Of a stretch of 64,000 nucleotides of DNA, positions 51,978-60,336 are shown piece by piece. The stretch is from RYN-230 sp036497945 (GTDB lineage: Bacteria > Actinomycetota > Actinomycetes > Streptosporangiales > Streptosporangiaceae): positions 6,577-70,576 of the forward strand of contig DASXIN010000040.1 in the NCBI GenBank assembly GCA_036497945.1, given 5' to 3'. The translations under genes and the position numbers were made by a program. The notes under the pieces are model-generated. The model was not told where the DNA came from and searched no databases. It saw only the letters and a list, made by a program, of their open reading frames with translations. How positions within the stretch are numbered: position 1 is the first letter of the stretch; each line of letters begins with the position of its first letter.

Positions 51978-52637
51978 TTACGGCGTGGCGGTCGCGGTCG
52001 CGGTGGCGGTCGTGCCCGGCGAAGGCGTCGCGGTAGCCGAGGTCTGGCCGTGGTGCCGGTGTTTCTTGGTCGCGGTCGGCGTCGGCGTTGGCGACGGGGC
52101 CGGTGAGTACGTGGCGTAGTAGGACGCCTTGGGGATAACCGGCACGAACAACACCACGCTGCCCGCGTTCTGGAACCTGAGCACCAGCCGGATGTTGCCG
52201 CCGCTGGGCAGGGTATGCGTCAGGCCGGTCAGCACGACCTCTGGCTGCGGGCCGGTGAGCAGCACGATGCGGCTCCGCTCCAGGGTGACTCCGCCAGCGG
52301 GCAGTGTGACCGAGGTGGCCGTGCCCGGCGCCGACGCGCTGACCAGGCGATCCCGCGCGCCCGTGTTGACAAAGGCCAGGAACACGCTGGCCGAGCCGCC
52401 CGCCGGCAGCGAAGCGTTCAGCGGTGCGCCAAGAACGAACACGTTGCGGATCGCGATGAAACCGCGCCCGGTGGCGGCGGGAATCGACTTGTTCGCCCCG
52501 GTCGTGGGCGAGTGCCAGTGCAGCACCGGCGCGTTCAGGCCAGCTTCGCACCCGGCGAGCAGCGGGATGGCCGCCGCCGCGGCGATGGCGCAGGCACGCC
52601 GCACTGTGGTGGTGAGGCAACGGCCGTGCAGCAGCAT
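51978..52637 (-). CDS. LpqE-like lipoprotein, DUF461/PCuAC fold
   Basis: 219 aa, ATG with GAGGAGAG. Lipobox PLLAGC gives a lipid-anchored protein. A beta-sandwich core (about 55-165; FVNTGARDRLVSASAPG) matches DUF461 proteins (mycobacterial LpqE, near PCuAC copper chaperones). The tail is a Thr/Pro/Ala repeat with a His/Lys segment KKHRHHG, possibly metal-binding. Neighbour of carD in Mycobacterium, as here (separated by one gene). Confidence 0.7.
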   Translation of the reverse strand: MLLHGRCLTTTVRRACAIAAAAAIPLLAGCEAGLNAPVLHWHSPTTGANKSIPAATGRGFIAIRNVFVLGAPLNASLPAGGSASVFLAFVNTGARDRLVSASAPGTATSVTLPAGGVTLERSRIVLLTGPQPEVVLTGLTHTLPSGGNIRLVLRFQNAGSVVLFVPVIPKASYYATYSPAPSPTPTPTATKKHRHHGQTSATATPSPGTTATATATATP

Positions 52638-52808
52638 GACCTGCTCTCCTCAGAATTCGAGTCAGGTACCGGGGACGCCGGATAGCGTATCGGCATCCGG
52701 CCCGGCTGGCGCCGCCGGCCCTGCCGTGGCGTGGGCCGCACGGCCCGGACCCGGTCAGGCGCCCCGGGTACCCGGCCGATGCGCGGCCAGGAACGCGGCG
52801 GCCGGGTC

Positions 52809-53546
52809 TTACAGCCCCTGCGGTGTGCTGTGGCTCAGGGTGCGCAGGCTGTCGCCGAGCTGAACGCTAGGCGAGAGGTCCCGCTGCACGCTGCGCACCA
52901 AGCCGGCCTGATCGACCAGGACCACGGTCAGCCCGGACGGGCGGTATATGCCGTTCAGCGCCCCATCGGGGTCGCTGGCCACCACGATCGTCGCCGTCCG
53001 GTGCGGCCGGGCCATAGCCTTGACCTGGCTGAGCGAACCCCCCACCGCGATCAGGTAGACCTTGACGCTCGCGGCGCTGGCCTGGCGGCTGACTTCCTTG
53101 GCCGCGCTAGCGCAGTGGCAGCCCGCCGGGACCAGCGCGAGCACCGCGGTCCGCACCGTGCTCAGCCCGATGATCTCGCCGTTGGCCTGCAGGGTACCGG
53201 CCGGCAGCGGGCCGCCGATCTGGCCCACCCCGGGGCTGGCTGGCTGCGCTGTGCTCGGGGTCTGTCGCACGGTGGCCGGGGCACCCGCCCGCCGGGTGGT
53301 GAACATGGTGAGCAGCGTCCCGGCCAGCAGGGTCAGCGCCAGGCAGCTGGCCAGCAGCGGCAGCACCATCCCGTCCCGGGCGATCGGACCGCACAGCCGC
53401 CGGAGCAGCCGCTGTCTGCGCAGCGCGCGGAGTTCGCGGTGATACGCCTGCACATCGTGATCGAGTTCCCTGGCATCGTCAGGGATCTCGATGTCAACCG
53501 GGGGCAGTCCGTAGTCGTCCCGCTCCGGTTCCCCACCTCTGCTCAC
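52809..53546 (-). CDS. single-span membrane protein, thioredoxin-like extracytoplasmic domain
   Basis: 245 aa from GTG 53546, chosen because GGAG lies nine bases upstream; ATG 53552 is alternative. Charged cytosolic N-terminus (1-60), one hydrophobic helix (LPLLASCLALTLLAGTLL), then an extracytoplasmic part with VLALVPAGCHCASAAKEVS, a CxC motif where a peroxiredoxin/TlpA fold would have its active site, and VVASDPDGALNGIY. A redox role is inferred; I am not certain of the family. Confidence 0.6.
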   Translation of the reverse strand: MSRGGEPERDDYGLPPVDIEIPDDARELDHDVQAYHRELRALRRQRLLRRLCGPIARDGMVLPLLASCLALTLLAGTLLTMFTTRRAGAPATVRQTPSTAQPASPGVGQIGGPLPAGTLQANGEIIGLSTVRTAVLALVPAGCHCASAAKEVSRQASAASVKVYLIAVGGSLSQVKAMARPHRTATIVVASDPDGALNGIYRPSGLTVVLVDQAGLVRSVQRDLSPSVQLGDSLRTLSHSTPQGL

Positions 53547-53868
53547 GAGCATCTTCTCCGGCGTGCGCTGCCTCGTTGCTCTCCAGTATGTGCCTGCACC
53601 CCCGCTGTGGGCACTGTTGCGCAGAACCAGATTCGCCCTGGGGTGAGCCCGCCCAGACCCGGTCCGAGCGGGGCATCTGGCCGAAATCAGCTGAGATCCC
53701 GCGTATCCGGCGGGCACGACCGGCAGGTCAGCGGCCCGGCCGACACGCCTCCCGGGCCGCTTTAGAGGCGCTGAAAACGGGTACTGACCTGCACGTTTAT
53801 CGTTAACGTCAGATCGAGTGCCCGGTTGGTCGTGCTAAGATTGCCTTAGCGGAAGGGGTATGTGCCAC
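53547..53868. other. 322-base divergent region upstream of carD
   Basis: No coding frame. TAAGAT at 53836-53841 resembles a -10 box for carD, whose ribosome site GGAAGGGG (53851-53858) precedes ATG 53869. Confidence 0.4.
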
Positions 53869-54351
53869 ATGACTTTTAAGGTCGGCGACACGGTCGTCTA
53901 CCCCCACCATGGGGCTGCTCGCATCGAAGAGATCGAGACCCGTTCGATCAAGGGCCAGGACAAGACGTACCTGGTCCTTAAGGTCGACAAGGGTGACCTG
54001 ACCGTACGCGTACCGGCGGACAATGCCGAGCTGGTGGGCGTGCGGGATGTTGTCGGGCAGGAAGGACTGGAGAGGGTGTTCGAGGTGCTGCGCGCCCCGC
54101 ACACCGAGGAACCGACCAACTGGTCACGGCGGTACAAGGCCAACCTTGAGAAGCTCGCCTCGGGCGATGTGAACAAGGTGGCTGAGGTCGTCCGCGATCT
54201 GTGGCGCAGGGACCGCGAGCGCGGTCTGTCGGCCGGTGAGAAGCGCATGCTGGCCAAGGCCCGGCAGATCCTGGTGAGCGAGCTTGCGCTCGCCGAGAAG
54301 ACCAACGAGGACAAGGCAGAGGCGCTGCTCGACGAGATCCTCGCTTCCTGA
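53869..54351 (+). CDS. carD: CarD-family RNA polymerase-binding regulator
   Basis: 160 aa from ATG 53869; ATG 53860 is too close to the ribosome site. RNAP-binding Tudor-like domain (MTFKVGDTVVYPHHGAA...), then a helical DNA-interacting part with NWSRRYKANLEKLASGD and DLWRRDRERGLSAGEKRML. Binds the RNA polymerase beta subunit and stabilises open complexes, notably at rRNA promoters. Nearly identical to Streptomyces and Mycobacterium CarD. Confidence 0.95.
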   Translation: MTFKVGDTVVYPHHGAARIEEIETRSIKGQDKTYLVLKVDKGDLTVRVPADNAELVGVRDVVGQEGLERVFEVLRAPHTEEPTNWSRRYKANLEKLASGDVNKVAEVVRDLWRRDRERGLSAGEKRMLAKARQILVSELALAEKTNEDKAEALLDEILAS

Positions 54352-54368
54352 GCGCAGCCGGCACACCG

Positions 54369-54872
54369 ATGGCTGGTGCACTGCCCCGCGTTGGGGTCGG
54401 CACAGACGTCCATCCGTTCGACGCTGGCCGTCCGCTCTATCTGGCTGGCCTGCTGTGGCCAGGTGAGCGGGGACTGACCGGCCATAGCGACGGCGATGTC
54501 GTGGCCCATGCGGCGTGTGACGCGTTGCTGTCCGCCGCCGGGCTCGGTGATCTTGGTGCCAACTTCGGCACGTCCGAGGCCCGGTGGGCGGGCGCGGCCG
54601 GGACAACGTTGCTGCGGGCTACTGCGTCCCTGCTGGCCGGGGCGGACTTCGTGATCGGGAACGTCGCTATTCAGGTCATCGGGGAGCGTCCCCGGCTGGC
54701 CCCGCGGCGGACGGAAGCGGAGAAGGTGCTGTCCGAGGCGCTCGGCGGCGTCCCGGTCAGCCTGTCCGGCACCACCACCGATGGCCTCGGGCTGACCGGC
54801 CGCGGCGAAGGCCTGGCCGCGATCGCCACGGCGCTGGTCTTCACCGGCGAGCGGCCGCCAGCTGGGTCCTAG
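54369..54872 (+). CDS. ispF: 2-C-methyl-D-erythritol 2,4-cyclodiphosphate synthase
   Basis: 167 aa, ATG 17 bases after carD. Zinc ligands D and H in GVGTDVHPF and H in LTGHSDGDVVAHA; C-terminal TTTDGLGLTGRGEGLA. Fifth step of the non-mevalonate isoprenoid pathway. The ispD gene that usually lies between carD and ispF in actinobacteria is absent, so IspD must be encoded elsewhere. Overlaps a convergent DinB gene by 32 bases. Confidence 0.93.
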   Translation: MAGALPRVGVGTDVHPFDAGRPLYLAGLLWPGERGLTGHSDGDVVAHAACDALLSAAGLGDLGANFGTSEARWAGAAGTTLLRATASLLAGADFVIGNVAIQVIGERPRLAPRRTEAEKVLSEALGGVPVSLSGTTTDGLGLTGRGEGLAAIATALVFTGERPPAGS

Positions 54873-55374
54873 GGACTTCGGCCCCGGCGCCGTCCCGCAG
54901 CAGGGCCAGCAGCTGTTCCGTGTGACCGGGCAGCTCCACGGCGGCGAGGCCGGTGATGAGGTCCCGCAGTGCCACCGGCTGATGGACCAGGACCGTGTCC
55001 TTGGACAGCAGCAGGGTCGGCACCAGGGCGTCCAGCTCAGCTTCGCTCAGCGCCGGTCCACCGAGCGCGCAGAGCGCGTCGCTCTGGCGGCGGATGCGGT
55101 CCCGAAGTCCGGCGTTGCCGCCGGCGAGCCCGATGACGCGTTCGATGGACCAGTTGTCGAGCGTCGGGCGGTTGTCGTACGTGGTGTTCACGCCGGAAGC
55201 GACCGAGGCGGCGGCGGCGATGGTGCCGGCACTGATGAGCGAGACGTGCGCCAGGATCTGGTCGGCGTTCCATTCGCCGGCCGGCGGGACGAGGCGCCGG
55301 TCAGCGGAGTCAGCCACGGTGGCGGCGGCGTCCAGGAGCGCGCGGTAGGCGTCCCGGAGTGGGGTGGTGTCCAT
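54841..55374 (-). CDS. DinB-like / mycothiol-dependent-enzyme-fold protein
   Basis: 177 aa from ATG 55374. Four-helix DinB-like bundle with GEWNADQILAHVSLIS near the N-terminus, and PGHTEQLLALL near the C-terminus carrying the third metal His; the second His is not obvious. Such proteins bind a divalent metal and include mycothiol-dependent isomerases. Co-directional with and 44 bases behind an SRPBCC gene, sharing the palindromic operator. Confidence 0.65.
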   Translation of the reverse strand: MDTTPLRDAYRALLDAAATVADSADRRLVPPAGEWNADQILAHVSLISAGTIAAAASVASGVNTTYDNRPTLDNWSIERVIGLAGGNAGLRDRIRRQSDALCALGGPALSEAELDALVPTLLLSKDTVLVHQPVALRDLITGLAAVELPGHTEQLLALLRDGAGAEVPRTQLAAARR

Positions 55375-55418
55375 CGGGTCTTCTTCTTTCTGTGGTCGTA
55401 TGCGGAGTTCTTGCCGTC

Positions 55419-55898
55419 TCAGGTGTGCGCGTCCGACATCTCCCACGGCGCCTGCGGCAGGACCTCGCCGGTCTCAAGCAGTGACTTGAGGTTCGCCAGC
55501 ACGGCCGGCCAGCCGCGCGAAATCCCGTTGAGCATGGCCAGGTTGGCGAGATTCTCGTGGGTCACGGTGAGACGGACGATGTCGCGGTGCGGTTCGACGA
55601 GAAAGGTGACGACCGATGGTTCCCGGGCTGATTCGGCGTCCGGGGCGTCGTCGAAGGTGATGACCAAGCGCGTCGGGGAGTCAGCCTCGATCACTCGACC
55701 GACGGCATCGATGGCGCCTGATCCGTCGACGCGCCGGTGCTCCCAGGCCGAGCCCGGCTGCCAGTCCGAGAGGTTGGCGTGCCCCCAGTAGCGCGCCGTC
55801 AGGTCCGCGTCCGTCAGGGCCCGCCACACCTGCTCCGCGCTGGCGCGGATGTAGGTGACGTAGACGTAGCTCGGCACGGACGTGGGTCCGTTGGTCAT
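55419..55898 (-). CDS. SRPBCC (AHSA1-like) protein
   Basis: 159 aa from ATG 55898, preferred for GAGGAG. AHSA1/START fold: YIRASAEQVWRALTDADLTARYWGH at the N-terminus (positions about 14-38), a central TFLVEPHRDIVRLTVTHENL and C-terminal helix GWPAVLANLKSLLETGE. These are often encoded with ArsR regulators; no ArsR gene is in the window. Function unknown. Confidence 0.8.
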   Translation of the reverse strand: MTNGPTSVPSYVYVTYIRASAEQVWRALTDADLTARYWGHANLSDWQPGSAWEHRRVDGSGAIDAVGRVIEADSPTRLVITFDDAPDAESAREPSVVTFLVEPHRDIVRLTVTHENLANLAMLNGISRGWPAVLANLKSLLETGEVLPQAPWEMSDAHT

Positions 55899-55935
55899 GG
55901 CGTACTCCTCTGTCTGGGGGCTCACCACCCCATTG

Positions 55936-55953
55936 TGCAGGTAGTTACCTGCA
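55936..55953. promoter_or_regulatory. perfect palindromic operator within SRPBCC/DinB promoter
   Basis: TGCAGGTA and TACCTGCA separated by GT. On the minus strand TTGACA (55957-55962) sits just upstream and a CACAAT-like -10 overlaps the far arm, so the palindrome covers the promoter spacer, typical of ArsR- or TetR-type repression. Confidence 0.7.
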
Positions 55954-56018
55954 TAATGTCAACAGGCGGCTAGCAGCCGACTGGCCAGGAGCTATTTCGC
56001 CCGGCAGCCCGCCCTGGA

Positions 56019-56657
56019 CTAGCGCGGGTACAGGCCGCGCAGGTAGCCCGGGCCGTAGTGCCGCTCCAGGTCCGCCACTGTTTCCTGGATGCCGGCCTGG
56101 ACACTCTTGACGATCTGGGCGGTGGAGGGCAGCACGTCGGGGTGCCACGTCGCCGGGTCCCAGAGCTGGGAGCGCAGGAACGCCTTGGGGCAGTGGTAGA
56201 ACACCTCCTGCACCTCGACCAGCAGGGCCAGCTGCGGGCGGCTGCCCCGGACGATCATGTCGGCGAAGAACGGCGCCTCGCGGATCAGCCGGGCCCGGCC
56301 GTTGATGCGCAGTGTGTCCGGCCGTCCTGGCACCAGGAACAGCAGTCCGACCTGGGGGTTGCTGAGGATGTTGACGAACCCGTCGAAGCGGTGGTTGCCA
56401 GCCCGGTCCGGGATGGCGATCGTGGCGTCGTCCAGCGGCCGGGCGAAGCCCGCCGGATCGCCCTTGGGTGACACGTCACAGCTACCGTCCGCGGCGGCCG
56501 TCGCGATCAGGCAGAACGGCGACGCGGCCAGCCACTCCTTGTCGCGCTCGTGCAGCACCGGGCGGACCTTGGTCGCCGAACGCTGGTTCGGCTGGCCAAG
56601 CATCTCGCGAAGCTCGGCCTCCGAGGTCACCTCGACAAGTTCGGACGTGTTGGGCAT
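56019..56657 (-). CDS. pyridoxamine-5'-phosphate oxidase-like FMN/F420-binding protein
   Basis: 212 aa, ATG start. Split-barrel fold with PFCLIATAAADGSCDVSPKGDPAG and IAIPDRAGNHRFDGFVNILSNPQVGLLFLVPG, matching the MSMEG_1061-type subfamily of PNPOx-like proteins. Binds FMN or F420; physiological reaction unknown. Confidence 0.85.
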   Translation of the reverse strand: MPNTSELVEVTSEAELREMLGQPNQRSATKVRPVLHERDKEWLAASPFCLIATAAADGSCDVSPKGDPAGFARPLDDATIAIPDRAGNHRFDGFVNILSNPQVGLLFLVPGRPDTLRINGRARLIREAPFFADMIVRGSRPQLALLVEVQEVFYHCPKAFLRSQLWDPATWHPDVLPSTAQIVKSVQAGIQETVADLERHYGPGYLRGLYPR

Positions 56658-56749
56658 CGGCGCATCCTCAGGCTGGCGGGGGGCTGGGTCATGTTCAGCC
56701 TAAGCGGCCACCGCGGCCGGCCGCCGTCACCGGGTGGTGAGGTTGCGGA

Positions 56750-58168
56750 TCAGGCGTCCGAGTCGGTGTCGTCCTCGGGCGGGGTCGGCGTGCTGCGCAG
56801 CCGGTCGAAGTGCGGGGACGGCGCGGGCACCGGGGCTCGCATCGGCTGCTGCGGGACGTGAATGGCGCCCGTGCCGGGGCTGGTGGGCGGCTCAGCGGGG
56901 CCGGCCGGCCGGTCGGCGCGCGGCGACGGGACGGGCGCCGAATCGGTCTCGTCCGCAGGCGTCTCGTCCGGAGGGACAGCGGCCGGCTCAGCCCCGGCCG
57001 GTGCTGTGCCGGCCTGGTCCGGGGCGCTGACCGGGCCGGCACCGTTCGACGCGACGTCAGCCAGCCCGGCGCCGGCCGCGCCGGTGTTCGCGGGCGTGGT
57101 GTCGGCGCGGCCGCCTCGGTCGGCGTGGCCGTCTGCGGCACCGGTGTCGGACGGGGCAGCGGCTGGGCTGGTGACGGAGGGCTTGCGCTCGGCTGTCCGG
57201 GGCCCGTACGTCCCAGCGTCGGCCGGGGCGGTGGCTGGGCTGGTGGCGGAGGGCTTGCGTTCGGCTGTGCGGGGCCCGGTCGTTCCGGCGTCGGCTGGTC
57301 CGGGGCTGGCCGGTTCGGGGCCGGCTCGGCCGCTGTCGGCCCAGCCGGTCCCGCCGGGCTTGGTGTCGGCTGGGGCCGCGGGGGTGGCCTCGGTGTGTGT
57401 CGGGCTGGCGGCGGGCTGATCGGCCGGGGCACGGTCTGGGGTGGGACCGGGCGGCACCGGGCGGGCGATCGGAACCGTGCTGGTGCGGGCGGCGGCCGGG
57501 GCTCGGCTGGCCGGAGTGGGCGCCGCCGGGACCGGGGCCTGGGTCGCCGGGATGGGCGCCGGCGGGGTTGGCGGCGGCGGACGGTGGGTCCGGCTGGGCT
57601 GGGCGGGGATGATGCGGGTGCCGCCGGAGGCGAGGAGCTCGTCTAGCCCGGTGCGCGGTTCGGTGGCGTCTGGCGCGGACGCGGCGTGGTCCGCGGGTGG
57701 CCCGGCGGTTGGGCTGAGGCGGGGCTGCCGGAACTGGCGCAGCATGGACAGCAGCAGGCTGAACGCGATCAGCAGCAGCGCCCAGGGCAGCACAGCCGCG
57801 GTCACCGCGGCGGGCCGGTGCGGGATGTGCGGGTGCAGCGCGTGCAGCACGCCGCCGGCCGCCATCGCGGCCAACAGCAGCAGCGTGATCAGCCAGGAGT
57901 AGCCGCGGCGCCACCAGCCTGCGCCGTGCAGCGAGAGCACCGCGGTGAGGGACACGACCAGCAATGCGTCGAAGATGACCGGGAACAGCCGGGCCAGGGT
58001 GACCGACATGCCCGCGGTGCGGGCCAGCTGGTGGATGCCGGGATAGGACAGCACGAACGCCGCCGCCGCCAGGACCAGCACGCCAAGGATGGCGGCGATC
58101 AGCGCGACAATCCGGAGTGCGGGGAACGGATCAGGACTCTGCGGTCCGGACGCGGGATTGTCGTTCAT
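56750..58168 (-). CDS. DUF2637 membrane protein with long disordered tail
   Basis: 472 aa, ATG start inside the coding tail of the GNAT gene. Four hydrophobic helices (about 18-150) with SVTLARLFPVIFDALLVVSL, the DUF2637 signature (related to Spd/plasmid-spread proteins of Streptomyces). Residues 160-470 are Pro/Ala/Thr-rich, including two copies of a 24-residue repeat (GPRTAERKPS core). Cytosolic or extracytoplasmic side not certain. Role unknown; may act in DNA transfer or cell-envelope scaffolding. Confidence 0.7.
   Translation of the reverse strand: MNDNPASGPQSPDPFPALRIVALIAAILGVLVLAAAAFVLSYPGIHQLARTAGMSVTLARLFPVIFDALLVVSLTAVLSLHGAGWWRRGYSWLITLLLLAAMAAGGVLHALHPHIPHRPAAVTAAVLPWALLLIAFSLLLSMLRQFRQPRLSPTAGPPADHAASAPDATEPRTGLDELLASGGTRIIPAQPSRTHRPPPPTPPAPIPATQAPVPAAPTPASRAPAAARTSTVPIARPVPPGPTPDRAPADQPAASPTHTEATPAAPADTKPGGTGWADSGRAGPEPASPGPADAGTTGPRTAERKPSATSPATAPADAGTYGPRTAERKPSVTSPAAAPSDTGAADGHADRGGRADTTPANTGAAGAGLADVASNGAGPVSAPDQAGTAPAGAEPAAVPPDETPADETDSAPVPSPRADRPAGPAEPPTSPGTGAIHVPQQPMRAPVPAPSPHFDRLRSTPTPPEDDTDSDA
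57157..57300 (-). repeat. 72-base tandem repeat in DUF2637 tail, two copies
   Basis: Copies spaced exactly 72 bases apart (GGAGGGCTTGCG at 57176 and 57248), keeping frame and giving the 24-residue GPRTAERKPS repeat. Confidence 0.7.
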
Positions 58169-58799
58169 CGAACCTACTTGGTCCTTCCTGCGGCGGTGCT
58201 ACGTCAATCCCTTCCGCCGGCCAGGAACTGGCGATGTCAGGGGAACGATATGCCCGATGGCCCTGCGACTTGCGAAATTTATCGCAAGCGCAGGTCCCGG
58301 GCGTGTTGGATAACAACTTTCGGTACATGATGTGCAGTCCGACGTAGCCCTCGGTGGGGTGCCGGAAGCCGTCCGGCACCGTGGCCAGCACCTCGAAGCC
58401 GAGCGAGCGCCACAGCGCGACGGCCCCGGTGTTCGTGGCTACCACCGCGTTGAACTGCATCGCCGGGTAGCCGTAGGCCCGGGCCCGGTCCAGGATGCGC
58501 TCGGCCAGGGCGCGCCCGATGCCACGCCGGCCGTGCTCCGGGCTGACCATGAACCCCGCGTTGGCGATGTGCGCGCCGCCGCCACCCTGGTTCGGATGCA
58601 GTTCACCGGTACCGACGATGGTGCCGTCCGCATCCACGGCGACCAGGGTCGCCCCGGGCGGCTCATGCAGCCACATCGCCCGGGCCTGCTCCGAGGTGGT
58701 GCCGGTGTCCCAGCAGAACGTGTCGCCCGCGGCCACGATGCGGCTCATGAAGGCCCAGATTCCCGGCCAGTCCCCGGCCGCGGCGTCCCTTATCAGCAT
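58131..58799 (-). CDS. GNAT acetyltransferase with atypical C-terminal extension
   Basis: 222 aa, ATG start. The GNAT domain (1-162) has the acetyl-CoA loop HGRRGIGRALAERIL and ends at HIMYRKLL. About 60 further codons (SNTPGTCACDKFRKSQ...) have no GNAT homology, run through what looks like an intergenic region and overlap the DUF2637 start by 38 bases. A lost stop codon is likely. Acceptor unknown. Confidence 0.75.
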   Translation of the reverse strand: MLIRDAAAGDWPGIWAFMSRIVAAGDTFCWDTGTTSEQARAMWLHEPPGATLVAVDADGTIVGTGELHPNQGGGGAHIANAGFMVSPEHGRRGIGRALAERILDRARAYGYPAMQFNAVVATNTGAVALWRSLGFEVLATVPDGFRHPTEGYVGLHIMYRKLLSNTPGTCACDKFRKSQGHRAYRSPDIASSWPAEGIDVAPPQEGPSRFDERQSRVRTAES

Positions 58800-58845
58800 G
58801 ATCTAAGAATGCCGGGATGCGGCCAGCTCCCGGTAACCTTGCTGC

Positions 58846-60336
58846 GTGACGCTACGCCTTTACGACACCGCCGCGCGCTCGGTGCGCGAGTTCAACCCGG
58901 TCATCCCCGGACGGGTGTCGCTGTACCTGTGTGGTGCCACCGTGCAGGCCCCGCCGCACATCGGCCACATCAGGTCCGGGGTGGTGTTCGATCTGCTCAC
59001 CCGCTGGCTGCGGGCCAGCGGGTACCAGGTCACGTTCTGCCGCAACGTGACCGACATCGATGACAAGATCATCCGGGTGGCGGCCGGCGAGGGCGTCCCG
59101 TGGTGGCTGGTGTCGCAGCGGAACGAGCGGGCGTTCAGCAAGGCGTACGAGGTGCTGGGCTGCGTCCCGCCGGATGTGGAACCGCGGGCCACCGGGCATG
59201 TGCCCGAGATGATCACCCTGATGCACCGGCTGATCGACGGCGGTCACGCCTATGCGGCCGACGGCGGCGTCTACTTCGACGTGCACTCCTACCCCCAGTA
59301 CGGCGCGCTGTCCGGGCAGCGGCTCGATCACATGCGGGCGGCCGACGACACCGAGCCGAACGACGCCAAGCGGGACCCGCGCGACTTCGCGCTGTGGAAG
59401 GCGGGCAAGCCGGGCGAGCCGTTGTGGGACACCCCGTGGGGACCCGGCCGGCCCGGCTGGCACCTGGAATGCTCGGCCATGGCCACCAAATACCTCGGCG
59501 CCACGTTCGACATCCACGGCGGCGGGCTCGATCTGATCTTCCCGCACCACGAGAATGAGATCGCCCAGTCCCGGTCGGCCGGGGACGGGTTCGCCCGGTA
59601 CTGGTTGCACAACGGCCTGGTCGGGGTGGCCGGGGAGAAGATGAGCAAGTCGCTCGGCAACTCGCTGCTGGTCGAGGCCATGGTGACCCAGGTCCGGCCG
59701 GTCGAACTGCGCTACTACCTCGGCCAGGCGCACTACCGGTCCGGGATCGAGTACTCCACCGAGGCGCTGGCCGAGGCGGTGGCCGCGTACCGGCGGATCG
59801 AGAACTTCGTCACCCGGGCTACCGAGGCGGTCGGCCCGGTCAACGAGCCGGGGGACGAGCCGGCCGCGCTGGCCGGGGCGCTGGCCGAGGCCGAGGCAGC
59901 CGGTGCCGTGGATGCCGACGCAGCTGGCGGGGTGGCACCCACGCTGACCTTGGTGCCGGCCGCGTTCGCCGACGCGCTGGACGACGACCTCGGCATCCCG
60001 CAGGCGCTGGCCGTGCTGCACGAGACGGTCCGGGCGGGCAACAACGCGCTGGCCGCCGGGGACATCGCGAGCACGGAAACCCGGCTGGCCGAGGTCCGCG
60101 CCATGCTCGGCGTACTCGGCCTCGATCCGCTGGACGAGCCGTGGGCCACCGCGGGCCCGGGCGACGACCTGCATGCCGTGGTGGACGCGCTGGTCGGGGT
60201 GGCGCTGGCCCAGCGGCAGGCGGCCCGGGAGCGGAAGGACTACGCGGCGGCGGATACGATCCGCGATTCGCTGCGTGAGGCGGGCGTGCTCATCGAGGAC
60301 ACCGCCCAGGGTCCGCGCTGGGAGCTGAAGCGATGA
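58846..60336 (+). CDS. cysS: cysteinyl-tRNA synthetase
   Basis: 496 aa, GTG start. Class I signatures PPHIGHIRSG (HIGH) and EKMSKSLGN (KMSKS); zinc-site residues in LCGATVQ, LECSAM and FPHHENEIAQ. A Glu/Ala-rich insertion occurs at about 335-365. Charges tRNA-Cys. Its stop overlaps the rlmB start, as in many actinobacteria (Rv3580c-Rv3579c). Confidence 0.95.
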   Translation: MTLRLYDTAARSVREFNPVIPGRVSLYLCGATVQAPPHIGHIRSGVVFDLLTRWLRASGYQVTFCRNVTDIDDKIIRVAAGEGVPWWLVSQRNERAFSKAYEVLGCVPPDVEPRATGHVPEMITLMHRLIDGGHAYAADGGVYFDVHSYPQYGALSGQRLDHMRAADDTEPNDAKRDPRDFALWKAGKPGEPLWDTPWGPGRPGWHLECSAMATKYLGATFDIHGGGLDLIFPHHENEIAQSRSAGDGFARYWLHNGLVGVAGEKMSKSLGNSLLVEAMVTQVRPVELRYYLGQAHYRSGIEYSTEALAEAVAAYRRIENFVTRATEAVGPVNEPGDEPAALAGALAEAEAAGAVDADAAGGVAPTLTLVPAAFADALDDDLGIPQALAVLHETVRAGNNALAAGDIASTETRLAEVRAMLGVLGLDPLDEPWATAGPGDDLHAVVDALVGVALAQRQAARERKDYAAADTIRDSLREAGVLIEDTAQGPRWELKR

